Shown: in pieces, positions 11,013-18,946 of the stretch
Layout: every line of letters starts with the position of its first letter
Position numbering within the stretch: the stretch's first letter is position 1
Origin: Aureimonas phyllosphaerae
Lineage (GTDB): Bacteria > Pseudomonadota > Alphaproteobacteria > Rhizobiales > Rhizobiaceae
Length of the DNA: 64,000 nt
Direction of reading: 5' to 3'
NCBI RefSeq assembly: GCF_900113065.1
Contig: NZ_FOOA01000013.1
Span: 1-64,000, forward strand
Made by a program: the position numbers and the translations under genes
The notes under the pieces: generated by a model
The model's database searches: none
The model's input: only the letters and a program-made list of their open reading frames with translations
What the model was told of the DNA's origin: nothing

Positions 11013-11045
11013 AAAGCCGCCCTCCCGCACGAGGGCGGCTTTTTT
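11013..11045 (+). terminator. Intrinsic terminator between rplO and secY
   Basis: A 12-bp stem (11013-11024 with 11031-11042, loop CCGCAC) of sequence AAAGCCGCCCTC runs into a T-tract (the TTT of the 3' arm continues to TTTTTTC). It is a textbook rho-independent terminator placed inside the spc gene order, 25 bases after the rplO stop. Confidence 0.85.
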
Positions 11046-11076
11046 CTTTTGGGACCGCCCGACGACCGAATTTGTC

Positions 11077-11105
11077 TTGTAATTCGTTTCGGTAGGCCGT
11101 TCTAC
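11077..11105 (+). promoter_or_regulatory. Possible secY promoter
   Basis: TTGTAA (11077-11082) and TTCTAC (11100-11105) are separated by 17 bases, about 90 bases before the secY start and just after the terminator at 11013-11045. The match to a sigma-70-type promoter is weak; its support is mainly that secY needs a promoter if the upstream terminator works. Confidence 0.3.
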
Positions 11106-11193
11106 ATAACGTCACGAACGTGTCGGAATCGTCCGCGCGGCCTACGCATTGCGTCGGGCTGGGCGCGTCGGATCATCCGGAGAGAGCGCAGAC

Positions 11194-12537
11194 ATGGCAT
11201 CGGCCGCGGAACAACTTGCCGCAAACCTGAACTTCTCCGCCTTTTCGAAGGCGGAAGACCTGAAGAAGCGCATCTGGTTCACGCTGGGCGCGCTCTTGGT
11301 GTATCGGCTCGGCACCTACATCCCGATGCCGGGCATCGATCCGCACGCGTTGGCGCAGGCCTTCCAGCAGCAGTCGACAGGTATCCTCGGCCTGTTTAAC
11401 ATGTTCGCCGGCGGCGCCGTCGGCCGAATGGCCATCTTCGCGCTCGGCATCATGCCGTACATCTCGGCGTCGATCATCATCCAGCTGATGACATCGGTCA
11501 TCCCGTCGCTCGAGGCCCTCAAGAAGGAGGGTGAGTCCGGGCGGAAGATCATCAACCAGTACACGCGCTACGGCACCGTGCTTCTGGCGACCGTTCAGGC
11601 GTACGGAATCGCGGCGGGCCTCCAGTCAACGAGCAGCATCGTCACCAATCCGGGCACGTTCTTCATCCTGTCCAGCGTCATTACGCTGGTCGGCGGGACG
11701 ATGTTCCTGATGTGGATCGGCGAGCAGATTACCGCGCGCGGCATCGGTAACGGCATCTCGCTGATCATTTTCGCAGGCATCGCGGCGAACCTGCCGTCGG
11801 CTCTGGCTAATCTGCTCGAGCTCGGCCGCACGGGCGCGCTGTCGACCGCGATCATTCTGATCGTCGTCGTCGTGGTCGTCGCCTGCATCGCCGGCGTGGT
11901 GTTCTTCGAGCGTGCGCAGCGCCGGCTTCTGATCCAGTATCCGAAGCGTCAGGTCGGCAACCGCATGTTCCAGGGCGACACGTCGCACCTTCCGCTGAAG
12001 CTGAACACGGCCGGCGTCATTCCGCCGATCTTCGCATCGTCTCTGCTGCTCCTGCCGGTCACGATCGCGAACTTCGCCGACACGAGTACGCTTCCGGGTT
12101 GGGCAACCGCGATCATCGCGTCTTTGGGCCACGGCCAGCCGCTCTACATGCTGCTTTACGCCGGGATGATCGCGTTCTTCGCCTTCTTCTACACGGCCAT
12201 CGTCTTCAATCCGAAGGACACGGCCGATAACCTGAAGAAGCATGGTGGCTTCATCCCGGGCATCCGTCCGGGCGAGCGAACCGCCGACTACATCGATTAC
12301 GTTCTCACCCGCATCACCGTGGTTGGCGCGATCTACCTCGTGGTGATCTGCCTTCTCCCGGAGATCCTGATCTCGGCCGCAGGCATCCCGTTCTACCTGG
12401 GTGGGACGTCTCTGCTGATCGTCGTGTCGGTGACGATGGATACGGTCGCCCAGGTCCAGGGACACCTGCTGGCGCATCAATACGAAGGCCTCGTCAAGAA
12501 GGCGAAGCTGCGCGGAGGAAGGCGAGGAGCTCGATGA
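11194..12537 (+). CDS. secY: Protein translocase subunit SecY
   Basis: Channel-forming subunit of the SecYEG translocon in the inner membrane. The 447-aa protein has ten hydrophobic segments and the family motifs [32 protein letters not shown] and the cytoplasmic loop near FVPGIRPG (here [13 protein letters not shown]) before the last membrane segments. The frame is open from 11149, but ATG 11194 follows CCGGAGAGAG and gives the usual N-terminus [20 protein letters not shown]. Its stop overlaps the adk start in ATGA, so SecY and adenylate kinase are translationally linked. A terminator upstream suggests secY-adk is its own transcription unit. Confidence 0.98.
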   Translation: MASAAEQLAANLNFSAFSKAEDLKKRIWFTLGALLVYRLGTYIPMPGIDPHALAQAFQQQSTGILGLFNMFAGGAVGRMAIFALGIMPYISASIIIQLMTSVIPSLEALKKEGESGRKIINQYTRYGTVLLATVQAYGIAAGLQSTSSIVTNPGTFFILSSVITLVGGTMFLMWIGEQITARGIGNGISLIIFAGIAANLPSALANLLELGRTGALSTAIILIVVVVVVACIAGVVFFERAQRRLLIQYPKRQVGNRMFQGDTSHLPLKLNTAGVIPPIFASSLLLLPVTIANFADTSTLPGWATAIIASLGHGQPLYMLLYAGMIAFFAFFYTAIVFNPKDTADNLKKHGGFIPGIRPGERTADYIDYVLTRITVVGAIYLVVICLLPEILISAAGIPFYLGGTSLLIVVSVTMDTVAQVQGHLLAHQYEGLVKKAKLRGGRRGAR

Positions 12538-13127
12538 GGGTCATACTGCTGGGCCCCCCCGGGGCGGGGAAGGGGACTCAGGCGCATCGTCTGGTGGAGC
12601 GGCATGGGATACCGCAGCTTTCGACCGGCGACATGCTGCGGGAAGCCGTGGCCAACGGGACGGATGTCGGGCGTCGCGCCCAGGCCGTGATGGATGCCGG
12701 TCAGCTCGTGTCGGACGAGATCGTCATCGGCATCGTTGCGGACCGCATCGACCAGGACGATGCTCGCAAGGGCTTCATCCTGGATGGCTTCCCGAGGACT
12801 GTGGCGCAGGCGAGGGCGCTCGACGAGATGCTGGATGAGCGCAAGCTCGCCATCGATGCCGTTCTGGAGTTCCGTGTCGATGAGCAGAGGCTCGTCGAGC
12901 GGATCGAGAAGCGGGCGCGGGAAACCGCCGAGGCTGGTCTTCCGGTGCGCAAGGACGATACACCGGAGGTGTTCCATCGGCGTCTTCGCGAGTTTCGTCA
13001 GGCGACGGCTGCAGTCTCGCCCTACTATCGCGAGCGCGGTCTCCTGCGGCAGATCGACGGCATGGCGCCGGTGGATCACGTCACCGACGAGATCGAGACG
13101 CTGCTGACGACACGGGTTTCGGCCTGA
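12534..13127 (+). CDS. adk: Adenylate kinase
   Basis: Catalyses ATP + AMP to 2 ADP in the cytoplasm. The 197-aa protein has the P-loop [10 protein letters not shown] at residues 7-16, STGDMLREA for AMP binding and the [13 protein letters not shown] motif. At 197 aa it is shorter than E. coli Adk (214 aa): the LID region between about residues 120 and 150 is the short type without zinc cysteines, as is common in alphaproteobacteria. It overlaps secY by four bases. The adk stop lies four bases upstream of a strong promoter for the next operon. Confidence 0.97.
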   Translation: MRVILLGPPGAGKGTQAHRLVERHGIPQLSTGDMLREAVANGTDVGRRAQAVMDAGQLVSDEIVIGIVADRIDQDDARKGFILDGFPRTVAQARALDEMLDERKLAIDAVLEFRVDEQRLVERIEKRARETAEAGLPVRKDDTPEVFHRRLREFRQATAAVSPYYRERGLLRQIDGMAPVDHVTDEIETLLTTRVSA

Positions 13128-13130
13128 CAG

Positions 13131-13158
13131 TTGACTAAGGGCCGGGGAATCTTATAAG
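13131..13158 (+). promoter_or_regulatory. Promoter of the rpsM-rpsK-rpoA-rplQ operon
   Basis: TTGACT (13131-13136) and TATAAG (13153-13158) are separated by 16 bases, a good sigma-70-type promoter just after adk. A start near 13165 would leave a leader of about 130 bases before rpsM, long enough for a regulatory structure. Confidence 0.7.
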
Positions 13159-13297
13159 GACCGGTCCAATTCGCGCATCATCAGGCGATCGGCGTATACG
13201 CGGAAGCGTTTGCGTTCGGTCGCTTGGCGTTTAGGAGCGGCCCGGACGGGTCGTGCAGATCAGTGTCGTGGCGGATCCGCGACCAAAGGAGGCTCTC

Positions 13298-13666
13298 TTG
13301 GCCCGTATTGCAGGCGTCAACATTCCCACCAACAAGCGCGTTCTCATCGCGCTACAGTATATCCACGGCATCGGCCCGCGCTTTGCGCAGGAGATCATGG
13401 ACAAGGCGAACCTCTCGGCCGAGCGCCGCGTGAACGAGTTGTCCGACGCCGAGGTGCTTCAGATTCGCGAGCTTATCGACCGCGACTACCGCGTCGAGGG
13501 TGATCTTCGTCGCGAGACGTCGATGAACATCAAGCGTCTCATGGACCTCGGCTGCTACCGTGGCCTGCGTCACCGTCGCGGCCTGCCGGTTCGCGGTCAG
13601 CGCACGCACACCAACGCTCGCACCCGCAAGGGCCCGGCGAAGGCGATCGCCGGCAAGAAGAAGTAA
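13298..13666 (+). CDS. rpsM: 30S ribosomal protein S13
   Basis: S13 lies in the 30S head and contacts P-site tRNA and the 50S subunit. The 122-aa protein reads (M)[20 protein letters not shown], then a helix-two-turn-helix region and a basic tail [29 protein letters not shown], all family features. No ATG fits: the only start that gives the family N-terminus is TTG at 13298, which has a near-perfect AAAGGAGG site (13285-13292) 5 bases upstream. An upstream in-frame start at 13253 would add 15 residues not seen in the family. It heads the alpha operon; rpsD, present there in E. coli, is absent here. Confidence 0.96.
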   Translation: MARIAGVNIPTNKRVLIALQYIHGIGPRFAQEIMDKANLSAERRVNELSDAEVLQIRELIDRDYRVEGDLRRETSMNIKRLMDLGCYRGLRHRRGLPVRGQRTHTNARTRKGPAKAIAGKKK

Positions 13667-13670
13667 TCGG

Positions 13671-13756
13671 GTCGACCCGGACCGTCCGGGTCGGTCGAGT
13701 TTGATGGCCGGAAGCCAAGCGCTTTCCGGCCGGTGGAGCCGCCGGCATTACGGCGG
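13671..13756 (+). other. Three tandem hairpins between rpsM and rpsK
   Basis: Three strong stem-loops follow one another: 13673-13681 with 13685-13693 (loop CCG), 13706-13715 with 13721-13731 (loop CAAGC, one bulged T), and 13739-13744 with 13751-13756 (loop GCATTA). None has a T-tract. They fill most of the 113-base gap, so the RNA there must be highly structured. Role unknown. Confidence 0.7.
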
Positions 13757-13779
13757 TGTCGAGATCCAAGGATAAGAAA

Positions 13780-14169
13780 ATGGCCAAGGACGCACAGCGC
13801 ATCCGTCGTCGCGAACGCAAGAACATCACGTCGGGCGTCGCTCACGTGAACTCCTCGTTCAACAACACCCTGATCACCATCACGGATGCGCAGGGCAACA
13901 CCATCGCCTGGTCTTCGGCCGGCGCGCAGGGCTTCAAGGGGTCGCGCAAGTCGACGCCGTTCGCCGCGCAGATCGCCGCCGAGGACGCCGCCAAGAAGGC
14001 GCAGGAGCACGGCATGCGTACCCTCGAGGTCGAGGTGTCGGGTCCGGGTTCGGGCCGGGAGTCGGCTCTGCGCGCTCTGCAGGCTGCGGGCTTCACGATC
14101 ACGTCGATCCGCGACGTGACGCCGATCCCGCACAACGGCGTTCGCCCGCGCAAGAAGCGCCGCGTTTAA
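13780..14169 (+). CDS. rpsK: 30S ribosomal protein S11
   Basis: S11 forms part of the 30S platform near the mRNA exit. The 129-aa protein begins [20 protein letters not shown] and includes [27 protein letters not shown] and [33 protein letters not shown], ending RPRKKRRV, typical of the family. The frame is open from 13756, but ATG 13780 with AAGGA 7 bases upstream gives the conserved N-terminus. The 113-base spacer before it is packed with hairpins. Confidence 0.98.
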   Translation: MAKDAQRIRRRERKNITSGVAHVNSSFNNTLITITDAQGNTIAWSSAGAQGFKGSRKSTPFAAQIAAEDAAKKAQEHGMRTLEVEVSGPGSGRESALRALQAAGFTITSIRDVTPIPHNGVRPRKKRRV

Positions 14170-14191
14170 GCGAGCGCAGTTTCGAGACTAT

Positions 14192-14224
14192 GCCGCGCAG
14201 TCCGACAGGGACTGCGCGGCTTTC
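14192..14224 (+). terminator. Strong hairpin between rpsK and rpoA, weak terminator or attenuator
   Basis: A 12-bp perfect stem (14192-14203 with 14209-14220, loop GACAG) is followed only by TTTCG. The short T-run suggests partial termination or RNA stabilisation, setting the ratio of RpoA to ribosomal proteins. A second stem (TCGCCAC/GTGGCGA, about 14264-14286) stands just before rpoA. Confidence 0.5.
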
Positions 14225-14305
14225 GCCGTATTCGGGAAGCCGATCCTTCCCAAGGGACCTATCGCCACGATTGGATGGTGGCGAGGTAGCTGAAAGGCAA
14301 GCGAC

Positions 14306-15325
14306 ATGATCGCCAGCAACTGGCAGAACCTCACGAAGCCGAACCAGGTCGTCTTCAAGAACGGCGGAAGCCGCACGAAGGCGTCGCTCGTGGCGGAACC
14401 CCTTGAGCGCGGCTTCGGCCTGACGCTCGGCAACGCGCTTCGCCGCGTTCTTCTGTCGTCGCTCCAGGGCGCGGCCGTCACCGCGATCCAGATCGACGGC
14501 GTGCTGCATGAATTCTCCTCGATCGCTGGTGTGCGCGAGGACGTGACGGACATCGTCCTGAACGTGAAGGAAGTGTCGATCGGCATGCAGGGCGACGGCC
14601 CGAAGCGCATGGTGCTTCGCAAGTCGGGGCCTGGCGTCGTCACGGCCGGTGACATCCAGACCGTCGGCGATATCGAAATCCTGAACCCCGAGCACGAGAT
14701 CTGCACCCTCGACGAGGGCGCCGAAATCCGCATGGAGTTCACGGTCAACACCGGCAAGGGCTACGTCCCGGCCGACCAGAACCGCGCCGAGGATGCCCCG
14801 ATCGGGCTCATCCCCGTCGACGCCCTGTTCTCGCCGGTGAAGAAGGTGTCCTACAAGGTCGAGAACACCCGCGAGGGGCAGGACCTGAACAAGGACAAGC
14901 TGACGATGGAGATCGTCACCGACGGCTCCATCAGCGGCGAGGACGCCGTGGCCTACGCCGCGCGCATCCTGCAGGACCAGCTTTCGGTGTTCGTCAACTT
15001 CGAGGAGCCGCAGCGCGAGGTGCGCGGCGCCGAGGAGCAGATCGCCGAGCTCGCCTTCAACCCAGCGCTGCTGAAGAAGGTGGACGAGCTGGAGTTGTCG
15101 GTCCGTTCGGCCAACTGCCTGAAGAACGACAACATCGTCTACATCGGCGACCTCATCCAGAAGACCGAGGCGGAAATGCTCCGCACTCCGAACTTCGGTC
15201 GCAAGTCGCTGAACGAGATCAAGGAAGTGTTGGCCTCGATGGGCCTGCACCTCGGCATGGAAGTCAGCGCCTGGCCGCCGGAGAACATCGACGATCTGGC
15301 CAAGCGCTACGAGGATCAGTACTGA
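14306..15325 (+). CDS. rpoA: DNA-directed RNA polymerase subunit alpha
   Basis: Alpha subunit that nucleates RNA polymerase assembly and contacts promoters and activators. The 339-aa protein has the N-terminal dimerisation domain ([21 protein letters not shown], residues about 37-57) and a C-terminal domain with [43 protein letters not shown], the DNA- and activator-binding helices. Length is normal for the group. It sits between rpsK and rplQ as in most bacteria. Strong hairpins on both sides suggest its level is adjusted post-transcriptionally. Confidence 0.99.
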   Translation: MIASNWQNLTKPNQVVFKNGGSRTKASLVAEPLERGFGLTLGNALRRVLLSSLQGAAVTAIQIDGVLHEFSSIAGVREDVTDIVLNVKEVSIGMQGDGPKRMVLRKSGPGVVTAGDIQTVGDIEILNPEHEICTLDEGAEIRMEFTVNTGKGYVPADQNRAEDAPIGLIPVDALFSPVKKVSYKVENTREGQDLNKDKLTMEIVTDGSISGEDAVAYAARILQDQLSVFVNFEEPQREVRGAEEQIAELAFNPALLKKVDELELSVRSANCLKNDNIVYIGDLIQKTEAEMLRTPNFGRKSLNEIKEVLASMGLHLGMEVSAWPPENIDDLAKRYEDQY

Positions 15326-15401
15326 TCCGACCCGAACAGGGTGCTCGCCGCGTCCGCGGCGGGCGCCATGCATGACCCCAAAAGATTCAAAGGCACATGC
15401 A

Positions 15402-15449
15402 CCGGCATCAAGCCGGGTTGCGAGGATGCCGTCCCCGGCGTCAAGCCGG
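15402..15449 (+). repeat. Two copies of a small inverted repeat before rplQ
   Basis: CCGGCATCAAGCCGG (15402-15416) and CCGGCGTCAAGCCGG (15435-15449) differ at one base and lie 33 bases apart. Each can fold as a 5-bp hairpin. They sit 20 to 70 bases before the rplQ start, in the leader of the last gene of the operon. Confidence 0.6.
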
Positions 15450-15471
15450 ACTTGACTGAGGAGAAACACCC

Positions 15472-15894
15472 ATGCGCCACGGTAATTCCGGCCGCAAGCT
15501 CAACCGTACCCACGAGCACCGCAAGGCGATGTTCGCCAACATGGCGGCTTCGCTCATCGTGCACGAGCAGATCGTCACCACTCTTCCCAAGGCGAAGGAC
15601 CTGCGTCCGATCGTCGAGAAGCTGATCACCCTCGGCAAGCGCGGCGACCTGCACGCCCGTCGTCAGGCCATCAGCCAGATCCGCGACGAGGCTGCCGTGC
15701 GCAAGCTCTTCGACACGATCGCCTCGCGGTATGCGGATCGTAATGGCGGCTACTGCCGCGTGCTGAAGGCGGGTTTCCGTCGCGGTGACAACGCCCCGCT
15801 GGCGGTGATTGAGTTCGTCGAGCGTGACGTCAGCGCCCGTGGCGCCGCGGACCGCGCGCGTCTCGAGGCCGAGGCGCAGAACGAAGCCGCCTGA
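15472..15894 (+). CDS. rplQ: 50S ribosomal protein L17
   Basis: L17 lies at the solvent side of the 50S subunit near the exit tunnel. The 140-aa protein starts [20 protein letters not shown] and includes [33 protein letters not shown] and [24 protein letters not shown], the family signatures. Length is typical for alphaproteobacteria. AGGAGAAACACCC precedes the start. It is the last gene of the ribosomal block and is followed within 35 bases by an intrinsic terminator. Confidence 0.98.
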   Translation: MRHGNSGRKLNRTHEHRKAMFANMAASLIVHEQIVTTLPKAKDLRPIVEKLITLGKRGDLHARRQAISQIRDEAAVRKLFDTIASRYADRNGGYCRVLKAGFRRGDNAPLAVIEFVERDVSARGAADRARLEAEAQNEAA

Positions 15895-15926
15895 CGCTTC
15901 GTCGCATCGCGACCCGACTGCCATTG

Positions 15927-15951
15927 AAAAGGGGCCTGCGGGCCCCTTTTT
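15927..15951 (+). terminator. Intrinsic terminator after rplQ
   Basis: A 10-bp stem AAAAGGGGCC (15927-15936) pairs with GGCCCCTTTT (15941-15950) around a TGCG loop and runs into TTTTT. It marks the end of the ribosomal protein gene block. Confidence 0.9.
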
Positions 15952-15972
15952 GCTGTCCAGATCCAAGTGGGG

Positions 15973-16998
15973 ATGCGGATGGCACGCGACAGGGTTCTCG
16001 TCACCGGAGTTTCCGGCTTCATCGCCAAGCATGTCGTTCTCGAATTGCTGCGCGAGGACTTCGATGTTCGTGGGACCGTCCGCGCCAATTCGCGTGCCGA
16101 AGAGGTAAGGGCGGTGGTGCGGGCTCACGGCGGCGATGCCGTGCGCTGCGAATTCGTCGAAGCCGATCTCGGGTCGCAGGATGGCTGGAGCCATGCCGCC
16201 GAGGGCTGCCGATACCTCCTGCACACCGCTTCGCCCTTTCCGCTCGTCCAGCCTCGCCGTCCCGAGCAGCTCGTGGAACTTGCCAGTCGGGGCACCGAGA
16301 GGGTCCTGCGGGCCGCGTCCCGAGCGGGGGTGGAGCGCGCGGTCGTCACGTCGTCGGTCGCCGCCGTCTTCTACGGGCATCCGCGCGATCGAATGCGAGC
16401 GTTCGACGAGAGCGATTTCACGAATCTGGCGAGCCGATCCGTATCCCCCTACGCACGTTCGAAGACCGTCGCCGAGCGCACAGCGTGGGATGTGGCGCGC
16501 GAGACGGGACTGTCGCTCTCGACGATCAATCCCGGGCTCGTGCTGGGACCCGTGCTCGATTCGCGACTGGGCACGTCGGCGCAGTTGATCGCGTCGATGA
16601 TGAAGGGGCGCATCCCGCTGCTGCCGGACGTCGCCATTCCCTCCGTGGACGTCCGAGACGTCGCCCGTGCCCACGTCCGCGCGATGCTCGCGCTGGAGGC
16701 GGGACGACGCTTCCTCCTTGCAGCACCCGATACGCCGTCATTTCTTCAGTTGTCGGCGTTTCTCGCCGAGGCGTTTCCGGACCGACGGCGGCGATTGCCG
16801 AAGCATCGACTGCCGTCCGCCTTGATTCGTCTGGGCGCTCTCGTTTCGCCGGGAGCCGCGATGCTGGCCGACGATCTCGGACGCTCGAAACGGGTGGACA
16901 CGTCCCCGGCCCGCGACGTTCTCGGGATCGATTTCCGGTCGGCAAGAGAGGCTGTCGTCGCGCTGGGGGAAAGCCTGATCCGATATCGCTGCGTGTGA
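15973..16998 (+). CDS. NAD(P)-dependent epimerase/dehydratase-family reductase
   Basis: Extended short-chain dehydrogenase/reductase, closest in pattern to dihydroflavonol 4-reductase-like enzymes. The Rossmann fold opens with VLVTGVSGFIAKHVVLELL (glycine-rich motif near residues 11-18 from this start); VTSSVAAVFYG precedes the catalytic YARSK (Tyr and Lys, around residue 155), then LSTINPGLVLGPVL. The length of about 340 aa fits. Substrate cannot be predicted. Starts at 15967 (GTG), 15973 (ATG) and 15979 (ATG) are all possible; none has a clear ribosome binding site. It begins only 22 bases after the rplQ terminator, leaving little room for its own promoter. Downstream is a 270-base gap. Confidence 0.85.
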   Translation: MRMARDRVLVTGVSGFIAKHVVLELLREDFDVRGTVRANSRAEEVRAVVRAHGGDAVRCEFVEADLGSQDGWSHAAEGCRYLLHTASPFPLVQPRRPEQLVELASRGTERVLRAASRAGVERAVVTSSVAAVFYGHPRDRMRAFDESDFTNLASRSVSPYARSKTVAERTAWDVARETGLSLSTINPGLVLGPVLDSRLGTSAQLIASMMKGRIPLLPDVAIPSVDVRDVARAHVRAMLALEAGRRFLLAAPDTPSFLQLSAFLAEAFPDRRRRLPKHRLPSALIRLGALVSPGAAMLADDLGRSKRVDTSPARDVLGIDFRSAREAVVALGESLIRYRCV

Positions 16999-17269
16999 TC
17001 GCGCCCCTGCAGGTCGTGCCATCTACAGGACGCACTGCATATCCTGTGAGTGTTGCTGGCCCGCGATAGCGGTCACGTCGCCCTCGTGCAATTGAATGCG
17101 CGAAGGCAACCCCTCACGACATCCGATGCTTCGCATGCAACCTTTGGTGGATTGCGGCATTTTGCTGGCGAATGGGGGCTACCGCCGAGCGGCACCGCGG
17201 CGAGTTTAGACGGATTAAACGGATATCATGGAAAATCGAACCGCTTCCACCCACACGAGCGAGTTCTCG

Positions 17270-17398
17270 ATGCGTCGTACTATGCTGACCCTTCTGGGCG
17301 CTGTCTTTGCTTTCGGCATCCTGACCGCGAGCTATGCGACGGCCGAGTTGCCGGCGACGGCATCGGTCGACGTCCAGCAGGACGTCACCGCCCGCTGA
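17270..17398 (+). CDS. Possible small exported or membrane peptide (42 aa)
   Basis: An ATG at 17270 opens a frame for a 42-aa peptide starting MRRTMLTLLGAVFAFGILTA with an Arg-Arg N-terminus, a hydrophobic stretch and an ASYATA-like small-residue site near residue 20-25, then a short polar tail ending DVTAR. This looks like a signal peptide with a very short mature part. A second in-frame ATG at 17228 would make it 56 aa. The frame ends 23 bases before an intrinsic terminator (17421-17446), and nothing else in the gap explains that terminator. I do not recognise the peptide. No strong ribosome binding site is seen. Confidence 0.45.
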   Translation: MRRTMLTLLGAVFAFGILTASYATAELPATASVDVQQDVTAR

Positions 17399-17420
17399 GC
17401 CACTTCGGCAGCGACTTTGG

Positions 17421-17446
17421 AAAAAGGGCCGCGAGGCCCTTTTTTC
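17421..17446 (+). terminator. Intrinsic terminator before degP-like gene
   Basis: Stem AAAAAGGGCC (17421-17430), loop GCGA, GGCCCTTTTT (17435-17444), followed by more T. It lies between the small open frame at 17270-17398 and the protease gene at 17501, with no other upstream gene nearby. Confidence 0.85.
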
Positions 17447-17500
17447 GTTCGAAGAAGGCGCGATACCAGACGCGTGATTCGATCTTCGAGGCGAACGAGC

Positions 17501-18940
17501 ATGAAGCATCGCAGGCTGATTCTTGGACCGGGCGTCGCAGCATTGGCGCTGGTGGCAATTTCTGCGCCCGTCGTGGCGCAGTCTCCCGTCGTTCCTGCGC
17601 CGATCGCGCCGGCCGCCCCCGTGGATCGGGTGCCGGGTTCGGAAGCCGAAGTGAAGCTGAGCTTCGCCCCGTTGGTTCGCAAGAGCGCGCCGGCTGTGGT
17701 CAACGTCTACGCGGCCCGGCAGGTCCCGGTGCGGACGCCGTTTGCCGGCGACCCGTTTTTCGAGCAGTTCTTCGGTCGTGGAGAAGGGCGAACGCGACGT
17801 GAGTCCTCGCTTGGTTCTGGCGTCATCGTCGATCCCGCGGGTCTCGTCGTCACCAATCACCATGTCATAGCCGATGCCGAGGAAGTGCGCGTCGCGCTGG
17901 CCGACGGCCGCGAGTTCGATGCGAAAGTCCTGTCGAAGGACCAGCAGGCCGACCTTGCCGTCCTGAAGATCGAGGACGACGAGCCGTTCCCGAGCATCGC
18001 GATCGCCGATTCGGATACGACGCAGATCGGCGACCTGGTGCTGGCGATCGGCAACCCGTTCGGCATTGGCCAGACGGTCACGAACGGCATCGTGTCGGCG
18101 CTCGCCCGCACGCATGTCGGCGTCAACGACGTCGGCTACTTCATCCAGACCGATGCTGCGATCAATCCCGGCAATTCGGGTGGTGCTCTGGTGGACATGC
18201 GCGGCGAACTCGTCGGCGTGAATACGGCGATCTTCTCGCGGACGGGCGGCTCCAACGGCATCGGATTCGCCATTCCCTCGAACATGGTTCGCGCCTTCAC
18301 GGATGCCGCGCGCGAGGGCCGCCCGTTCGAGCGCCCCTACATCGGCGCCGGCTTCGTGGCGGTGACGTCGGACATGGCCGAGGCGCTCGGGCTCAATCGG
18401 CCGATGGGGGCTCTGGTCCAGATGGTGCGTCGAGGCACGCCGGCCGACGATGCCGGACTGCGGGAGGGTGACGTCGTCCTGTCGATGAACGGCTTTCCCG
18501 TCGATAACCCCGACACGCTCGGTTATCGCCTTGCGACGGCGGGTCTCGGGCGCGAGGCCGAGATGGAGGTCATGGCGGGCGATGGCAAGCGCGAACGGGT
18601 GCGCCTAGCGCTAAAGGCGGCGCCCGAGACCCCGGCGCGCGATCTGCGCACGCTCGACGGACGCACGCCGTTCGCGGGGGCGACGATCGCAAACCTCTCG
18701 CCGCGCCTCGCCGGAGAACTCGAGATGCCGCAAACCGCCGACGGCGTCGTCGTGACGGACGTCGAGCGCAACTCGCCGGCGTCGCGATTGGGGCTTCGAC
18801 CGAAGGACATCATTGCGAGCCTGAACGGCCGCGATGTCGTTTCAACGCAGGAACTTGAGGAAGACGCGGCAGGAGAGCGCGGCGGCTGGCGTATCGAGGT
18901 TGACCGGAACGGGCAGCGGCTCGTTCAGACCGTGCGCTGA
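17501..18940 (+). CDS. Periplasmic serine protease of the DegP/DegQ (HtrA) family
   Basis: Degrades or holds misfolded periplasmic proteins. The 479-aa protein has a Sec signal peptide (residues 1-27, ending VVAQ), a trypsin-like domain with His121 (TNHHVI), Asp151 (ADLAVL) and Ser226 (NPGNSGGAL), and two PDZ domains (about 270-370 and 385-479), the second with PASRLGLRPKDIIASLNG. The frame is open from 17417 through the upstream terminator, but ATG 17501 gives the signal peptide. It precedes rarA by 6 bases. Rhizobia carry several HtrA paralogues, so DegP versus DegQ cannot be assigned. Envelope-stress genes (rseP, bamA) lie elsewhere in the window. Confidence 0.93.
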   Translation: MKHRRLILGPGVAALALVAISAPVVAQSPVVPAPIAPAAPVDRVPGSEAEVKLSFAPLVRKSAPAVVNVYAARQVPVRTPFAGDPFFEQFFGRGEGRTRRESSLGSGVIVDPAGLVVTNHHVIADAEEVRVALADGREFDAKVLSKDQQADLAVLKIEDDEPFPSIAIADSDTTQIGDLVLAIGNPFGIGQTVTNGIVSALARTHVGVNDVGYFIQTDAAINPGNSGGALVDMRGELVGVNTAIFSRTGGSNGIGFAIPSNMVRAFTDAAREGRPFERPYIGAGFVAVTSDMAEALGLNRPMGALVQMVRRGTPADDAGLREGDVVLSMNGFPVDNPDTLGYRLATAGLGREAEMEVMAGDGKRERVRLALKAAPETPARDLRTLDGRTPFAGATIANLSPRLAGELEMPQTADGVVVTDVERNSPASRLGLRPKDIIASLNGRDVVSTQELEEDAAGERGGWRIEVDRNGQRLVQTVR

Positions 18941-18946
18941 TCCGAC

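Noticed and set aside
16999-17269. Gene in the gap after the SDR-family reductase
   Set aside because: Frames there are short, lack ribosome binding sites and show no family features; only the frame at 17228/17270 is plausible.
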